Shown here: positions 1 through 10,536 of the stretch, piece by piece
How positions within the stretch are numbered: position 1 is the stretch's first letter
Layout: each line of letters starts with the position of its first letter
NCBI GenBank assembly: GCA_040388375.1
Contig: JAZKBU010000001.1
Span: 336,996 to 400,995, forward strand
Source of the DNA: Bacteroidota bacterium
Lineage (GTDB): Bacteria > Bacteroidota > Bacteroidia > UKL13-3
Length of the DNA stretch: 64,000 nt
Direction of reading: 5' to 3'
Notes under the pieces: generated by a model
Told to the model about the DNA's origin: nothing
What the model saw: the letters and a program-made list of their open reading frames with translations, nothing else
Databases searched by the model: none
Position numbers and translations under genes: made by a program

Positions 1-330
1 TGTGCAGGCCTGCTGGATGAAGATAATGCGGAGGATTGTATCAGGCGTGAAACGGAAGAAGAAACCGGGTACAAAATTACCGATGTAAGAAAAATATTTG
101 AGGCTTATATGTCGCCAGGTTCTGTTACTGAAATACTACACTTTTTTATAGCTGAATATACCAAAGACATGAAGGTAAATGAAGGCGGTGGCGTTGCCCA
201 CGAAGAAGAAAATATTGAAGTGCTTGAAATACCTGTTCAGGATGCTTTACAAATGATAGAAACAGGTGAAATAAAAGATGCCAAAACAATTATGTTATTG
301 CAGTACATAAAACTGCATAACATTATTTAA
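1..330 (+). CDS. nudK: GDP-mannose pyrophosphatase-like Nudix hydrolase, 3' part
   Basis: The reading frame is open from base 1, so the 5' end lies outside the window; 109 residues remain. The Nudix box end RETEEETGY (residues 15-23) supplies the metal-binding glutamates that cleave nucleoside diphosphate sugars. The segments [19 protein letters not shown] and TGEIKDAKT follow the order I know from E. coli NudK (GDP-mannose hydrolase). The stop overlaps the end of the convergent menA by 4 bp. Family is secure; substrate is inferred from similarity only. Confidence 0.8.
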   Translation, partial: CAGLLDEDNAEDCIRRETEEETGYKITDVRKIFEAYMSPGSVTEILHFFIAEYTKDMKVNEGGGVAHEEENIEVLEIPVQDALQMIETGEIKDAKTIMLLQYIKLHNII

Positions 331-1232
331 AGCCATAAGTTACCTATACCAAACAGCAAAACAAACAGCATGGTTGATATAGCCAGTTGTTTTAACAATG
401 GATCCAATAATAATTTATCGGAAGTATTTTTAACTGTAATAAGTTGTTTTAAAAACAAAGGAAAACTAATCACAAACAACAAGTTTTTCCAGGTAGGCAT
501 GTCGTACTGAAACATAACATAAACTAAGGTACATAGCAATGCTATTACTACAATACTATAATGGTATATTTTGCTTTTATCAAAACCTAATAAAGCAGGA
601 ATACTATTTTTACCAGCTTGCCTGTCTGAATCAATATCGCGCATATTATTCAAATTAAGCACGCCTACAGAAAACAATCCGCAGCTAATAGCAGGTAAAA
701 ATATAGTGGTTGTTAACTGTCCTGTTAGCAAATAATACGTTCCGCAAACGGCTATTAATCCGAAAAAAATAAATACAGAAATATCGCCTAAACCCATATA
801 ACCATAAGGGCGTTTGCCATTGGTGTAAGCTATAGCCGCTATAATGGAACCTATACCCAATACAAAAAGGGTTATCACTCCATTTAAACCTATTACATTC
901 ATACACGAGTACAGCAATGCTATACCTGTAACTAAACTTAATACTACAAATATTTTAATACCCGTTAGCATTTGCGCAGCACTAATTTTACCTGATTGCA
1001 CTGCCCGTTTAGGCCCTTTGCGTCCATCGTGGTCTGCACCATGTTTGCTATCGCCATAATCGTTGGCAAGGTTAGAAAGGATTTGCAAAAACAATGCTGT
1101 TAAAAGTGTTAGTATAACTGATGCTGTTGATACACCACTGGTATTTAATGCTGCTAAAAAAACGCCCATTAAAATACAAGCCAATGAAAGCATTAATGTT
1201 CTTAAGCGAAAAGCTTCAATCCAATTTTTCAT
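327..1232 (-). CDS. menA: 1,4-dihydroxy-2-naphthoate polyprenyltransferase
   Basis: Integral membrane UbiA-family prenyltransferase of menaquinone synthesis; it attaches the polyprenyl tail to 1,4-dihydroxy-2-naphthoate. At 301 aa it has normal family length, with about eight hydrophobic segments. The first Asp-rich motif is in [11 protein letters not shown] (about residues 57-67), followed by GPKRAVQSG typical of MenA. The second is in [14 protein letters not shown] (about 195-208). It starts at an ATG. The next upstream gene ends 5 bp away, so the two may be cotranscribed. Menaquinone is the usual quinone of Bacteroidota. Confidence 0.92.
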   Translation of the reverse strand: MKNWIEAFRLRTLMLSLACILMGVFLAALNTSGVSTASVILTLLTALFLQILSNLANDYGDSKHGADHDGRKGPKRAVQSGKISAAQMLTGIKIFVVLSLVTGIALLYSCMNVIGLNGVITLFVLGIGSIIAAIAYTNGKRPYGYMGLGDISVFIFFGLIAVCGTYYLLTGQLTTTIFLPAISCGLFSVGVLNLNNMRDIDSDRQAGKNSIPALLGFDKSKIYHYSIVVIALLCTLVYVMFQYDMPTWKNLLFVISFPLFLKQLITVKNTSDKLLLDPLLKQLAISTMLFVLLFGIGNLWL

Positions 1233-1237
1233 ATACC

Positions 1238-1924
1238 TTACATACCTATGCTTATACCTAAACGTAAACGCGGCACTTCATAAACAACAGGAGCTATACT
1301 GGTAGTTTGAAACATATCGTTTAACCTGTAATAAGCTACTATATTAATTACCTCGTAACCAATTCTTGCATAAGCATCGTAATTAAAATTTTTGATGTAA
1401 TTTAAATCACGTACAAAAACTTCCACGTTGTTTCCATTGGCATCTTTGGTTTCATAGTTATACGCATTGGCAAAATTCCATTTAGCCATAGCTCCTGCTT
1501 CAGCGTAAAAACCTTTACCTAAACTTACTCTTGCACCTAAACTCAATGAAAGGGCAGTAACCATAAAACGGTCAACACTGTTATTTAAAGTACTGGGGAA
1601 ACTGGTATTGGTATCGGTTTTTTTGAATGCATAATTCTCCACATTAATACCGAATTGCGAAACCAACTTTAAGTTTTTATGCAATTTATATTTTAAGTTA
1701 ATAGCTGTATTTACACCCAATGAATTAGCCAATGTACCTTCTAATCCTTTTTCATTAGCACCACCATAAAAAGTAAAATCCAACATCAAACCCAAACTCA
1801 CCTTATTTTGTTTATTTGTATTTACAGTATCTCTGGTAACTGTTTCCTCCACAACCACTGTTTGTGCCTTTGTATAGGCCGAACCTATGAGCATTAATCC
1901 TATAATAGTAATTATTTTTTTCAT
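1238..1924 (-). CDS. Predicted outer-membrane beta-barrel protein
   Basis: About 228 aa from the ATG at 1924, which gives a clean signal peptide (MKKIITIIGLMLIGSAYTKAQ). Upstream in-frame codons lack an ATG. The rest alternates hydrophobic and polar residues, with strands such as LKLVSQFGINVENYAF, and ends RLRLGISIGM, as expected for an outer-membrane barrel. No family is recognised. It lies 4 bp after the subtilisin-like protease gene and probably shares its transcript. Confidence 0.6.
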   Translation of the reverse strand: MKKIITIIGLMLIGSAYTKAQTVVVEETVTRDTVNTNKQNKVSLGLMLDFTFYGGANEKGLEGTLANSLGVNTAINLKYKLHKNLKLVSQFGINVENYAFKKTDTNTSFPSTLNNSVDRFMVTALSLSLGARVSLGKGFYAEAGAMAKWNFANAYNYETKDANGNNVEVFVRDLNYIKNFNYDAYARIGYEVINIVAYYRLNDMFQTTSIAPVVYEVPRLRLGISIGM

Positions 1925-1928
1925 GTCT

Positions 1929-3572
1929 TTATTCAATTGTTTTTGAGTATGTATATCCTTCAAAATGAAAATTAAGGGTATAGTTTTTACGTACGTTTTT
2001 TGGCTTAATAATTAACTGGGTTACTTCTCTAACGGATATTACTTCGTAGTAAGTAATTTCTCCTTTTTCATTTGTTGTATTCCAATAAAAATTCAATCCT
2101 ATAGGTGGCCTCCTATCATTTAAATTGGCTTTTTCTTTTTCCTGAAATTGCACAATTTTATTGGTAACCGCAGAGTCAGTGAAAGTAATTTCATACGCCT
2201 CTATTGTTTTATCATTCTGTTCTACTTTAAAATTAGCTGTCGCTTTTTTAACTGATGGGTTTGTGAAATATCCGGCCTGAGGAATACCATATCCATGCAT
2301 GTAATCAAAGTATGGATATAAATGTCCTGCTTTTTGAATTTCGGCAAACAACTGCATATTGGTTAAACTCCTGTTGCCTTGCCAGGCACAAGCAGCAAAA
2401 CCACTTGTTAAGGGACATGAAAAGGAAGTGCCAAAAGTTTGGCTAATGGTTCCGTTCGGATTAGCTGCCACTACATGCCCGGGAGCACTTACATTGGGCT
2501 TAACCCTATAATCGGCACTCGGACCAATGGATGAAAAGTTAATATGCCTGTCAGTATATGGGTTTGTTCCTCCCACACATAATACGCTATCGGCATCGGC
2601 CGGTGTAACAATTGTTTTCCATGAATCTTGGTATTCGTTACCGGCTGAGTTTACTATTAAAATACCTTTTTGAGCAGCCACTGTTGCTGCAAATGAAACA
2701 ACACTTTTTTTGCCATCCATGTCTCTTACGGTGTACCAATCTTTACCATAACCTAACGAGCTGCTTATAATCTGGGCACCATTTTTATCAGCCCATTCAG
2801 CCGCAGCCAACCAAAAATATTCTTCCTGTTTATCTTCTTTTATAGTCCATTCGGTACGAGCCAATAAAAATTCTGCATCGGTAGCCATACCCATTTTCAC
2901 GCCATCAAATACCCCTGTAATACAACTTAAAGTATTGGTTCCATGTGCACCACCTTTGTATACATTTGTTTCTTTTTCAATAAAATCGTAAGTGCCTTTT
3001 ATCTGGTTATTTTTACGTAAATGCTCAAATGCCATATGCTTATCAGCTCCGCTAAAACCTACATCAAACAAAGCAATACGAATGCCTTTACCTGTTAAAC
3101 CTTTTTGCTCGAACTCAGCAGCACCAAATCTTCCTGTTTGATAATCTAGGAATTGTTTATTGGGGCCACTGATAGCTGTCTGTGCATTACTACCTGCAAT
3201 TATTTTTTCATCACTGTTATGGTATTCATCAATAACTTTTACAAATGCATGTTTTGTTATTTGTGCTATCTGCACAGGTGTGGCTTTAACAAACAGCGCA
3301 TTTAGCCAACGGCTAGCCACTAAAACTGTATTACACGCTGCGGTTACCTGCTGCTCATAACTTTCGTTAACGGGTAAATCTCTTTCATCAAAAAGAGGTA
3401 AATGTGCTAACGCTTTACGTTCAATGTTTTTTGCATCAAAGTAAGTATAGGGGTTAAAGCCCTGCGTTGGTTTATCCTTTAAATAAATCACATAAGTTTT
3501 TACTTCCTGTGCCCAAACAAACTGGTTACTTACTAAAAGTACAATTATTATTTTTAAAAAGTTCCTCATCAT
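1929..3572 (-). CDS. Secreted subtilisin-like serine protease (S8 family)
   Basis: 547 aa with an N-terminal signal peptide ending FVWAQ. The catalytic triad of subtilases is visible: Asp in IALFDVGFSG (about residue 170), His in GGAHGTNTLS (about 210) and Ser in GTSFSCPLTSG (about 382). The oxyanion region is in VNSAGNE. The C-terminal 130 residues form a beta-rich domain without a clear type IX sorting motif. Two ATGs are adjacent (3572 and 3569). The substrate is unknown. Confidence 0.9.
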   Translation of the reverse strand: MMRNFLKIIIVLLVSNQFVWAQEVKTYVIYLKDKPTQGFNPYTYFDAKNIERKALAHLPLFDERDLPVNESYEQQVTAACNTVLVASRWLNALFVKATPVQIAQITKHAFVKVIDEYHNSDEKIIAGSNAQTAISGPNKQFLDYQTGRFGAAEFEQKGLTGKGIRIALFDVGFSGADKHMAFEHLRKNNQIKGTYDFIEKETNVYKGGAHGTNTLSCITGVFDGVKMGMATDAEFLLARTEWTIKEDKQEEYFWLAAAEWADKNGAQIISSSLGYGKDWYTVRDMDGKKSVVSFAATVAAQKGILIVNSAGNEYQDSWKTIVTPADADSVLCVGGTNPYTDRHINFSSIGPSADYRVKPNVSAPGHVVAANPNGTISQTFGTSFSCPLTSGFAACAWQGNRSLTNMQLFAEIQKAGHLYPYFDYMHGYGIPQAGYFTNPSVKKATANFKVEQNDKTIEAYEITFTDSAVTNKIVQFQEKEKANLNDRRPPIGLNFYWNTTNEKGEITYYEVISVREVTQLIIKPKNVRKNYTLNFHFEGYTYSKTIE

Positions 3573-3593
3573 TACGCTACTTATTTTCTATTG

Positions 3594-4847
3594 TTATAGT
3601 AACTGTCCGTTTACAATAATACGTTCTACACAATCATCACCAAAATTATAAGGTATATAAGCCAGCGATGAAATAGGTTTGGTTATAACCAAATTGGCTT
3701 TTTTACCTACTGCTATACTTCCATGTGTTTTACTTAGCTCTATAGCATAAGCACCATTAATGGTGGTTGCATTAATGGCTTCGTTAGGTGTTAGTTTCAT
3801 TTGTGTACAAGCTAAACTTACTACAAAGCCCATGCGTCCGTTTGGCGAACTTCCCGGATTGTAATCTGTAGCCAAACAAACGGGTAAGCCTGCATCTATC
3901 ATTTTACGGGCTGGCATATACGGAATACCCAGAAAAAAAGAACAGTTAGGCAAACCAACTGGCATGGTATTGCTGTTTTTTAAACAAGCTATTTCTTCGT
4001 CACCCGTATATTCCAAATGGTCAACACTTAATGCATTATGTTTTACAGCTACTTGTACACCACCAGTATATCCTAACTCATTGCCATGTATTTTTGCTTT
4101 TAAATTATATTTAGAGGCTACATTTAATAAAGCATCTGTTTCTTCCACACTGTAAAATCCTTTATCGCAAAACACATCAAAATAATCAGCCAATCCTTCG
4201 GCTGCTATATTGGGCATCATTTCATTTACTATTAAATCAATATAACCTTGGTGATTATTTTTGTAAGCTGTAGGAAAAGCGTGTGCGCCTAAAAAAGTTG
4301 ATTTTATAGTGATGGGGGATGCTTGTTTTAAACGTGCAATTACACGCAACATTTTAAGTTCGTCTTGTACCGTTAAGCCATAACCACTTTTTATTTCAAT
4401 AGCTGCGGTACCAAAACGTATTACTTGCCACAAACGCTCATAAGCTTGTTCGTACAAATCGTTTTCGCTCATGGTTTGCAAACGTTTGGCTGAGTTTAAA
4501 ATACCTCCGCCTGCCTCGGCAATTTCTTCGTAGGTTTTGCCTTTTATACGCATTTCAAATTCTTCTTCGCGCCATTTGGCAAAAACAATATGGGTATGGC
4601 TATCTATAAAAGAGGGCATTACAAACCGTTGCGAAGCGTTAATTTCTTCTCCAATATTTTTATCCTGAATATGGGCCTGTAAATCTTTCATAGCACCATA
4701 ACTATGAATTAAATCGTTTTCAATAAGTATAAAAGCATCGTCAATGGTGGGTAGCACATCCATCTCTTTGCCTTTTTTTAGCAAAACTGAATGCCCATCA
4801 ACTCCTACTATTTGTTTAATATTTGTAATTAATTTATAACACGCCAT
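3594..4847 (-). CDS. hutI: Imidazolonepropionase
   Basis: Amidohydrolase of histidine degradation that opens 4-imidazolone-5-propionate to N-formimino-glutamate. The metal-binding SFIDSHTHIVFA motif lies near residue 80, KIHGNELG and DHLEYTGD in the middle and ATDYNPGSSP near the C-terminus, all typical of HutI. The ATG at 4847 gives 417 aa, the usual family length; longer in-frame extension uses a TTG and looks non-homologous. No other hut gene is in view, so it may be standalone here. Confidence 0.93.
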   Translation of the reverse strand: MACYKLITNIKQIVGVDGHSVLLKKGKEMDVLPTIDDAFILIENDLIHSYGAMKDLQAHIQDKNIGEEINASQRFVMPSFIDSHTHIVFAKWREEEFEMRIKGKTYEEIAEAGGGILNSAKRLQTMSENDLYEQAYERLWQVIRFGTAAIEIKSGYGLTVQDELKMLRVIARLKQASPITIKSTFLGAHAFPTAYKNNHQGYIDLIVNEMMPNIAAEGLADYFDVFCDKGFYSVEETDALLNVASKYNLKAKIHGNELGYTGGVQVAVKHNALSVDHLEYTGDEEIACLKNSNTMPVGLPNCSFFLGIPYMPARKMIDAGLPVCLATDYNPGSSPNGRMGFVVSLACTQMKLTPNEAINATTINGAYAIELSKTHGSIAVGKKANLVITKPISSLAYIPYNFGDDCVERIIVNGQLL

Positions 4848-4919
4848 AACGCAAACCTCTGTTAATTTGTAAAAATGCAAATGTAAATAGTTATCATAAG
4901 TTACATAAAGCAATGCTCA

Positions 4920-5822
4920 TTAAATCCAGCCTTTTCTGCTAAACCACTGATAAATAACTATTGTAATTAAAAACATAAAAATTAATATCCCTGGATAACC
5001 ATATTGATGGTTTAACTCTGGCATTATTCTAAAATTCATTCCATAAATACCTACTATAAAAGTTAATGGTAAAAAAAATGCAGAGAACACGGTAAGAATA
5101 CGCATTACCTCATTGGTTTTTTGGCTCGACAGGGAAATATAAATGTTTAGTAAGCTATGAATACTTTCATATATTTCTTCTGTGATGGTTTCTTCTCTTA
5201 CGTACGTATCACGCAAATCTTCGTAAATGGTATTGCGTTTATGAGAACTGCCTAGTTGGTCAATAACTGTTTTAGTCAGTGTAATTAAACGTTTTTGAAC
5301 ATACATTTTCCGCTTAATTAAATACAGGTTCTTCAAAAAATCGGGGATTCGGTTTTTCAAGAATATGCGTGTTTCGTATAAATCAATTTCATTGTCCAGC
5401 TTCATCAAAGGCTCTTCAAAACTTTGCAATGAGTCCTTTACTATTTTACAAATAATATCGAATGGCGATTTGCAAATGGGACTGTTAGCATATTTTTTAA
5501 CTACATTATTTATAATCTTTGATTCGTGCCTGTGAATGGTCAGTAAAAAATCCTTTGCATAAAAAATAGCAATTTTGCGGGTTAGCTTCTGCATACTATC
5601 TGCGCCACCATCGCTGGTTGCATCATAGTTACGTATGATTATAAATGTTTTATCATCCAGCTGTTCAAACTTGGGTAAATGCTCCGGATCTAAACAATCC
5701 TTAATGGCCGTTTCAGGTAATCCGTACTGAATGGCTAAACTCATTAACTCCTGCTCACTTGGTTGATTTACATCAATCCAAGTAAATGAATTTTCAGCAC
5801 CCGATTTTATAGTTTGTAACAT
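4920..5822 (-). CDS. corA: CorA family magnesium/cobalt transporter
   Basis: 300 aa. A long soluble N-terminal part rich in charged helices is followed by two C-terminal membrane helices. The family signature YGMNF sits at the end of the first (about residue 260), and the chain ends with a basic tail. This is the architecture of the pentameric CorA divalent-cation channel. It starts at an ATG and is divergent from the secreted deacetylase-like gene at 5898; the 75-bp gap should hold both promoters. Confidence 0.92.
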   Translation of the reverse strand: MLQTIKSGAENSFTWIDVNQPSEQELMSLAIQYGLPETAIKDCLDPEHLPKFEQLDDKTFIIIRNYDATSDGGADSMQKLTRKIAIFYAKDFLLTIHRHESKIINNVVKKYANSPICKSPFDIICKIVKDSLQSFEEPLMKLDNEIDLYETRIFLKNRIPDFLKNLYLIKRKMYVQKRLITLTKTVIDQLGSSHKRNTIYEDLRDTYVREETITEEIYESIHSLLNIYISLSSQKTNEVMRILTVFSAFFLPLTFIVGIYGMNFRIMPELNHQYGYPGILIFMFLITIVIYQWFSRKGWI

Positions 5823-5897
5823 AGTTTTACTGAGCGTAATAATAATTAATTTAAAAAATAGTATTTACTGCTAAATTCGTACAATTTTATACGTTAT

Positions 5898-8531
5898 ATG
5901 ATTAAGCAAAAGATTTATTTACTCACTTTCTGTTTATTAACAATAAGTGCAGTCGTTCAAGCTCAAATGATTAATAAAAAAGGAGGCCTTTGTTTCAGGA
6001 TAGATGATGACCAAGACCCGATTAAGCTAAAATCGATTGATTCTGTTTTTCAAAAAAATGGGGTTCATTTTGTGTACTCGCCTAACTCACAAAGGGCTAA
6101 CTTTACGCAACCTGCCAGCTTTTGGCCAACAGTAAAACTTTTACAAGACCATGGACATGAAATAGCAGACCATAGCCCGAACCATTACCCACATTTTTTT
6201 GAAGTAAATGGAGCAGACACTTTACGTTTTAAAAACCGTGCAGGTGTTGATCATATTAATTTTGTGAATGAATACCCCGTTTTGGGAACGCGTATCTGTT
6301 TAAAATATTCTATTCTGAATGCAGGTGGTGCAGGTGATGAAGGTTTGGTTGATATACAAGGCAACTTGCTTATATCAAAAAATAATGGTGAATTTTCAAA
6401 CAATAAGATTTATGGTGGCAGATATACTTCTCAATTTTATTTCCCAAGTTTAAACTTGTTATGCAGTTACATTCCTAATTTATACAATTTAAACAGCAAT
6501 GACCCTGACACTATTGAATTGCTTTCATTTTGGAACGAAAAAATAACGATTGGCAACTATAGCAATATTGCTTACAAAAAACTAAACAACTACGATATAA
6601 GCGTAGACCCGGAAGGTTTTAAAGTAATGCAACAATTCTCACTCGATATATTTAAGAAAAATGGAATAAATGCACCCACAGTATGGATTCAACCGGGCGG
6701 ACCTCATCCTTATTTATCAAAATCTTTTATTGCTGATATATGCGGACATGATTATGGATTTAAATCGGCTGCAACGTATCCCGGAGCTATTAAAGGGTTT
6801 AACGAAATTGATAACGAGCACGAAAAGCATTTCCATATGCAATGGGGCGATATGTATGAAGAAACCCAAGACTTAACTACCATGAAAGGCATTATAGCTG
6901 ACAGACAGGCCCGCCATTTAATTACAATGGGCTTAAACCATTTATCTTTTTTTGGTGGTTTCCCTTACCAAACATTATTAAGCAATTTAGACTCTCTTTT
7001 ACAATGGTGCAATGCCAAACAAATACCTGTTAAAACTTATAGTGAATGGGGAGCTGTATTATATGATTCAATAGCCAAACCAAGCGAAAATGTTTTTCCT
7101 TTATTAACTACTGATTTGGATGGAGACAATATGCCTGATGGTATACAAATACTACCTGCTGAGTTAGATAAAACACAAGGAGCGGGTATTACCCCGACTA
7201 CCAGTATTAAAATAACCCAGACCAAACAAATATTTGGTATAAACAGGTTAAGCGGCGTGGAACGTGATAAAAATATTTTGAAATTTTATGCCAAAGGAAC
7301 TCCCGGCTCTAACAACTTAGTTTCTATGTATTTTGATTATCCGGAGGTATCTAAATTCCAACAGTTCTCTATTAAATGTACCACCAGTACTTTTACTGAA
7401 ACCATTTTTGAATGTGAAATTCCTGAAGGAGTAAGTTATATTAATTTATATGGTTATGCCAATATTGATGTAGGTGATATTGCAGTAAGTGGGCTTGAGT
7501 TAAGGGGTATAGCTAAACCAAGGTTTAGAACAACTACTTTTAAACGCAGTAACAATAAAACTTTTGGCGATATAAATATGCGTAACTACATAGCTGACGA
7601 AGTGTATGATGTTGCTAATCTAACTTTATCAGTATTAAATGCAGGTAACTTTAATGCCACTATAACGGGTAATCAGTTTTTAAAACTGGAGCACAAACAA
7701 AATCCTTTCTGGATAGGAAAAGATTCTGTACAGTTAATAGTAAGCAATCCGGCTAACCTTGCCGATACAGCATGGTTCTATTTTCAGTCCAACGAAACAA
7801 GTATTTGCAAAATGGAAAAAGTGCAGTTAGTCTATCCGTTTAAGAGCAGTACCGAATCAACCATAACATGGTCAGCAATACCTGCTGATACTTCTTTAAC
7901 TACAAACATTTCAAACCCAACAGTACAACCACTAGCCGGTACTACTTATACGGCAACGGTTGTAGATAAAAACAGTGTTTCGAAAAATTATGTAATTACT
8001 ATAAATGTTAAACCAAGTGTTATGTATACCAATGCAAACATTAACAAATACTTTTTAACTACGGATAACCAGTTGGATATTGATATTAATTTACCTTATT
8101 ACAGTACTGCATTTATCAGCAATATGCCTAAACGCAACAGCCAGTTGGCAAATGGCACTTTAACGGTTCAAAAAGGAAATAACTTGGGTGTTGATACTAC
8201 TACCATTATTATTTACAATAAGTCGTGTGATATAATTACGCAATATGTAATAACCAGTACTGATGCAAGTGGTATTATAGAAAGTAAATTACCGCAAGTG
8301 TTTATTTACCCGAACCCTTTCCATAACTATTTAACTATTGAGAATTTACCATACAGTAAAAACGGTTTTGAAGTAAGTATTTATAATATGGTGGGTAAAG
8401 AAATGCATAAACAACATATAGCTCCAAACCAAAATACGGTTAACACCAATTGGCTTCCAACCGGAGTTTATATTTTAAAACTAAATAATGCGGAAGGACT
8501 TCAAAGAAGTTTTAAAGTTTTGAAAAACTAA
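5898..8531 (+). CDS. Secreted polysaccharide-deacetylase-like protein with type IX sorting domain
   Basis: 877 aa with a signal peptide ending VVQAQ. The N-terminal 370 residues resemble a NodB/polysaccharide deacetylase barrel: an acidic RIDDDQD near residue 35, HGHEIADHSPNH near 95, and a late HLSFFGGFP segment. The remainder is beta-rich. The last about 75 residues (IYPNPFHNYLTIENLP to GVYILKLNN) are a Por secretion-system C-terminal sorting domain, which directs export by the type IX system. Substrate unknown; deacetylase activity is inferred from fold-like motifs only. Confidence 0.75.
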   Translation: MIKQKIYLLTFCLLTISAVVQAQMINKKGGLCFRIDDDQDPIKLKSIDSVFQKNGVHFVYSPNSQRANFTQPASFWPTVKLLQDHGHEIADHSPNHYPHFFEVNGADTLRFKNRAGVDHINFVNEYPVLGTRICLKYSILNAGGAGDEGLVDIQGNLLISKNNGEFSNNKIYGGRYTSQFYFPSLNLLCSYIPNLYNLNSNDPDTIELLSFWNEKITIGNYSNIAYKKLNNYDISVDPEGFKVMQQFSLDIFKKNGINAPTVWIQPGGPHPYLSKSFIADICGHDYGFKSAATYPGAIKGFNEIDNEHEKHFHMQWGDMYEETQDLTTMKGIIADRQARHLITMGLNHLSFFGGFPYQTLLSNLDSLLQWCNAKQIPVKTYSEWGAVLYDSIAKPSENVFPLLTTDLDGDNMPDGIQILPAELDKTQGAGITPTTSIKITQTKQIFGINRLSGVERDKNILKFYAKGTPGSNNLVSMYFDYPEVSKFQQFSIKCTTSTFTETIFECEIPEGVSYINLYGYANIDVGDIAVSGLELRGIAKPRFRTTTFKRSNNKTFGDINMRNYIADEVYDVANLTLSVLNAGNFNATITGNQFLKLEHKQNPFWIGKDSVQLIVSNPANLADTAWFYFQSNETSICKMEKVQLVYPFKSSTESTITWSAIPADTSLTTNISNPTVQPLAGTTYTATVVDKNSVSKNYVITINVKPSVMYTNANINKYFLTTDNQLDIDINLPYYSTAFISNMPKRNSQLANGTLTVQKGNNLGVDTTTIIIYNKSCDIITQYVITSTDASGIIESKLPQVFIYPNPFHNYLTIENLPYSKNGFEVSIYNMVGKEMHKQHIAPNQNTVNTNWLPTGVYILKLNNAEGLQRSFKVLKN

Positions 8532-8653
8532 ATCGCTATTTATGAAGCAACTGCATTTTATTTTGCATTGCTAAAAAACTGACTACAGAGAAATTACGTT
8601 TTTCATATAGAGTGAGTAAATTTTCATAATTAAATGAAAACGTTGGTAACAAC

Positions 8654-8686
8654 AAGCAAAAGCCGGAGGAGTCCGGCTTTTTGCTT
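8654..8686 (+). terminator. Rho-independent terminator
   Basis: Stem AAGCAAAAGCCGGA pairs with TCCGGCTTTTTGCTT around a GGAG loop, with one bulge. It lies about 120 bp after the stop of the deacetylase-like gene and can end its transcript. The gap 8532-8841 otherwise holds only hairpins: this one, a weak 8-bp stem at 8743-8763, and the dnaA terminator. Confidence 0.75.
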
Positions 8687-8776
8687 TTATAAGTTTGTTT
8701 AATTCATTTCTGCAAGCATTATTCACTATATACTCATATAGCTTAGCTTATCAATTAAGCTAATTCTTTATACAAA

Positions 8777-8818
8777 TAAAAAGCTCCTTAATCAAATGTG
8801 ATGGTTAAGGAGCTTTTT
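8777..8818 (-). terminator. Terminator after dnaA
   Basis: A 14-bp perfect stem (AAAAAGCTCCTTAA with its complement) and a loop of about 14 nt, flanked by A and T runs, so it can work in both directions. It lies 23 bp beyond the dnaA stop codon and is well placed to terminate dnaA. Confidence 0.8.
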
Positions 8819-8841
8819 AGAATATCTTTTTAGTGAAACGT

Positions 8842-10284
8842 TTATACCAAATTCATTTTAATACGTTTACCTATTTCTTCAATATCAGCACGGAATTTTT
8901 TGTCTGTTTCCATTAAATCATTAACGGTTTGGCAAGCATGGATAACGGTAGAGTGATCTCTGCCACCAAAATGCATTCCTATTGTTTTTAACGATGATTT
9001 AGTTAAGTCCTTAGCGTAATACATGCTTATTTGACGAGCCTGTACAATTTCACGTTTACGTGTTTTTGATTTCACTTGCTCTACCGGAATAGTAAAGTAA
9101 TCGCAAACTAATTTTTGAATAAACTCAATTGAAATTTCACGTGTGTTGTTCTTCACAAAGTTTTTCAATATCTGTTTAGCTAAATCAAGCGTAACTTCTT
9201 TTTTGTTTAACGATGATTGTGCCAATAAACTTACCAAAGCACCTTGTAACTCTCTTACATTGGTATTAATATTATGGGCTACATATTCTACAACGTCTCT
9301 GTGTAAATTAATACCATCGTTGTACATCATGTGCTCCAATATGGCTAAGCGTGTTTCAAAATCGGGTGATTGAATATCGGCTGAAAGCCCCCATTTAAAC
9401 CTGCTTAACAAACGCTCGTCCATTCCTTTTAAGTCTTTTGGAGCTCTATCACTGGTTAAAATAAGCTGTTTACCTTGTTGGTGTAAATGGTTAAAAATGG
9501 TAAAGAATATTTCCTGTGTTTTTTGTTTGTTCTCTAAAAACTGAACATCATCTACTATTAATACATCAACTTGTTGGTAGTAATTTAAAAAATCCTGGTT
9601 AGAGTTATTTCTGATTGCCTCAACAAACTGGTTGGTGAACTTTTCAATAGGTACATACAAAACTACTTTGTTTTTGTTGTTTTGTTTTACCATGTTACCT
9701 ATGGCGTGTACCAAGTGGGTTTTACCCATACCCGTTTCACCAAAAAACATCAATGGATTAAAAGCAGTACCGCCCGGCTTAGAAGCAACAGACATACCCG
9801 CAGCGCGAGCTAATCTATTATTATCGCCTTCAATATAATTATCAAAAGTTAAGTTATGGTTTAAGTTGGCATCAATATTTACCTTTTTTAAACCCGGAAT
9901 AACAAATGGATTTTTAATGCTTGAATTTAAAGCTGCACCCAAACCTGCTTCCTGTACATCAATTTTTGAATTGGTGCTGCCCGGTAAGTTTACAACATAA
10001 GGATTTGAATTAGAAGTACCGTTTTCTACAATGATATTGTACTCTAAACGACTTCCTGTGCCTAGTATTTGTTTAAGTGTTTTTTTCAGTAGCGTCACAT
10101 AATGCTCCTCAAGCCACTCGTAAAAAAATTGACTGGGTACTTGTATAGTCAATACTTTACTATCTAATTTTATTGGTTTGATGGGTTCAAACCAGGTTCT
10201 AAAGCTTTGGGGATTAACATTATCTTGAATTAATTTCAAGCACTCATTCCACACTGTTTCGCTAGACTGTTCACTCATGTTCAT
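8842..10284 (-). CDS. dnaA: Chromosomal replication initiator DnaA
   Basis: 480 aa from the ATG at 10284; a second ATG at 10278 is equally possible, and codons further upstream begin with TTG. The domain I helices (VWNECLKLIQDN, SFRTWFEPI) are followed by a linker. The AAA+ domain has Walker A GETGMGKTH, Walker B LIVDDVQFL and the arginine-finger helix MDERLLSRFKWG. The C-terminal DnaA-box-binding signature is GGRDHSTVIHACQTV. The upstream gap (10285-10536) is AT-rich, but I see no cluster of DnaA boxes there. Confidence 0.97.
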   Translation of the reverse strand: MNMSEQSSETVWNECLKLIQDNVNPQSFRTWFEPIKPIKLDSKVLTIQVPSQFFYEWLEEHYVTLLKKTLKQILGTGSRLEYNIIVENGTSNSNPYVVNLPGSTNSKIDVQEAGLGAALNSSIKNPFVIPGLKKVNIDANLNHNLTFDNYIEGDNNRLARAAGMSVASKPGGTAFNPLMFFGETGMGKTHLVHAIGNMVKQNNKNKVVLYVPIEKFTNQFVEAIRNNSNQDFLNYYQQVDVLIVDDVQFLENKQKTQEIFFTIFNHLHQQGKQLILTSDRAPKDLKGMDERLLSRFKWGLSADIQSPDFETRLAILEHMMYNDGINLHRDVVEYVAHNINTNVRELQGALVSLLAQSSLNKKEVTLDLAKQILKNFVKNNTREISIEFIQKLVCDYFTIPVEQVKSKTRKREIVQARQISMYYAKDLTKSSLKTIGMHFGGRDHSTVIHACQTVNDLMETDKKFRADIEEIGKRIKMNLV

Positions 10285-10536
10285 AATACCTTTTTCTGAC
10301 TGTAAAAGTGTGTGAAAAAGTTTACATGTCAAAGTTTTTTCAACATCTTTTTTTTCAAAAGTCGCATTATTTTTTTTTGTATCTGATTCTAAGGTGTTAA
10401 ATTTTTTTGAGGACTTTTTTATTGCATAATTTATATGCTTTTGTTAATAAATTGTGTATCATGAAGCACGGGTTTTCGAAAACATTTAATGATTATCAAA
10501 CAATTGCAAAACCCTTATGGCTCTAGGTTTTCAACA

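Noticed and set aside
10285-10536. Chromosomal origin beside dnaA
   Set aside because: AT-rich, but I find no cluster of DnaA boxes and dnaA is not reliably linked to oriC in this phylum.
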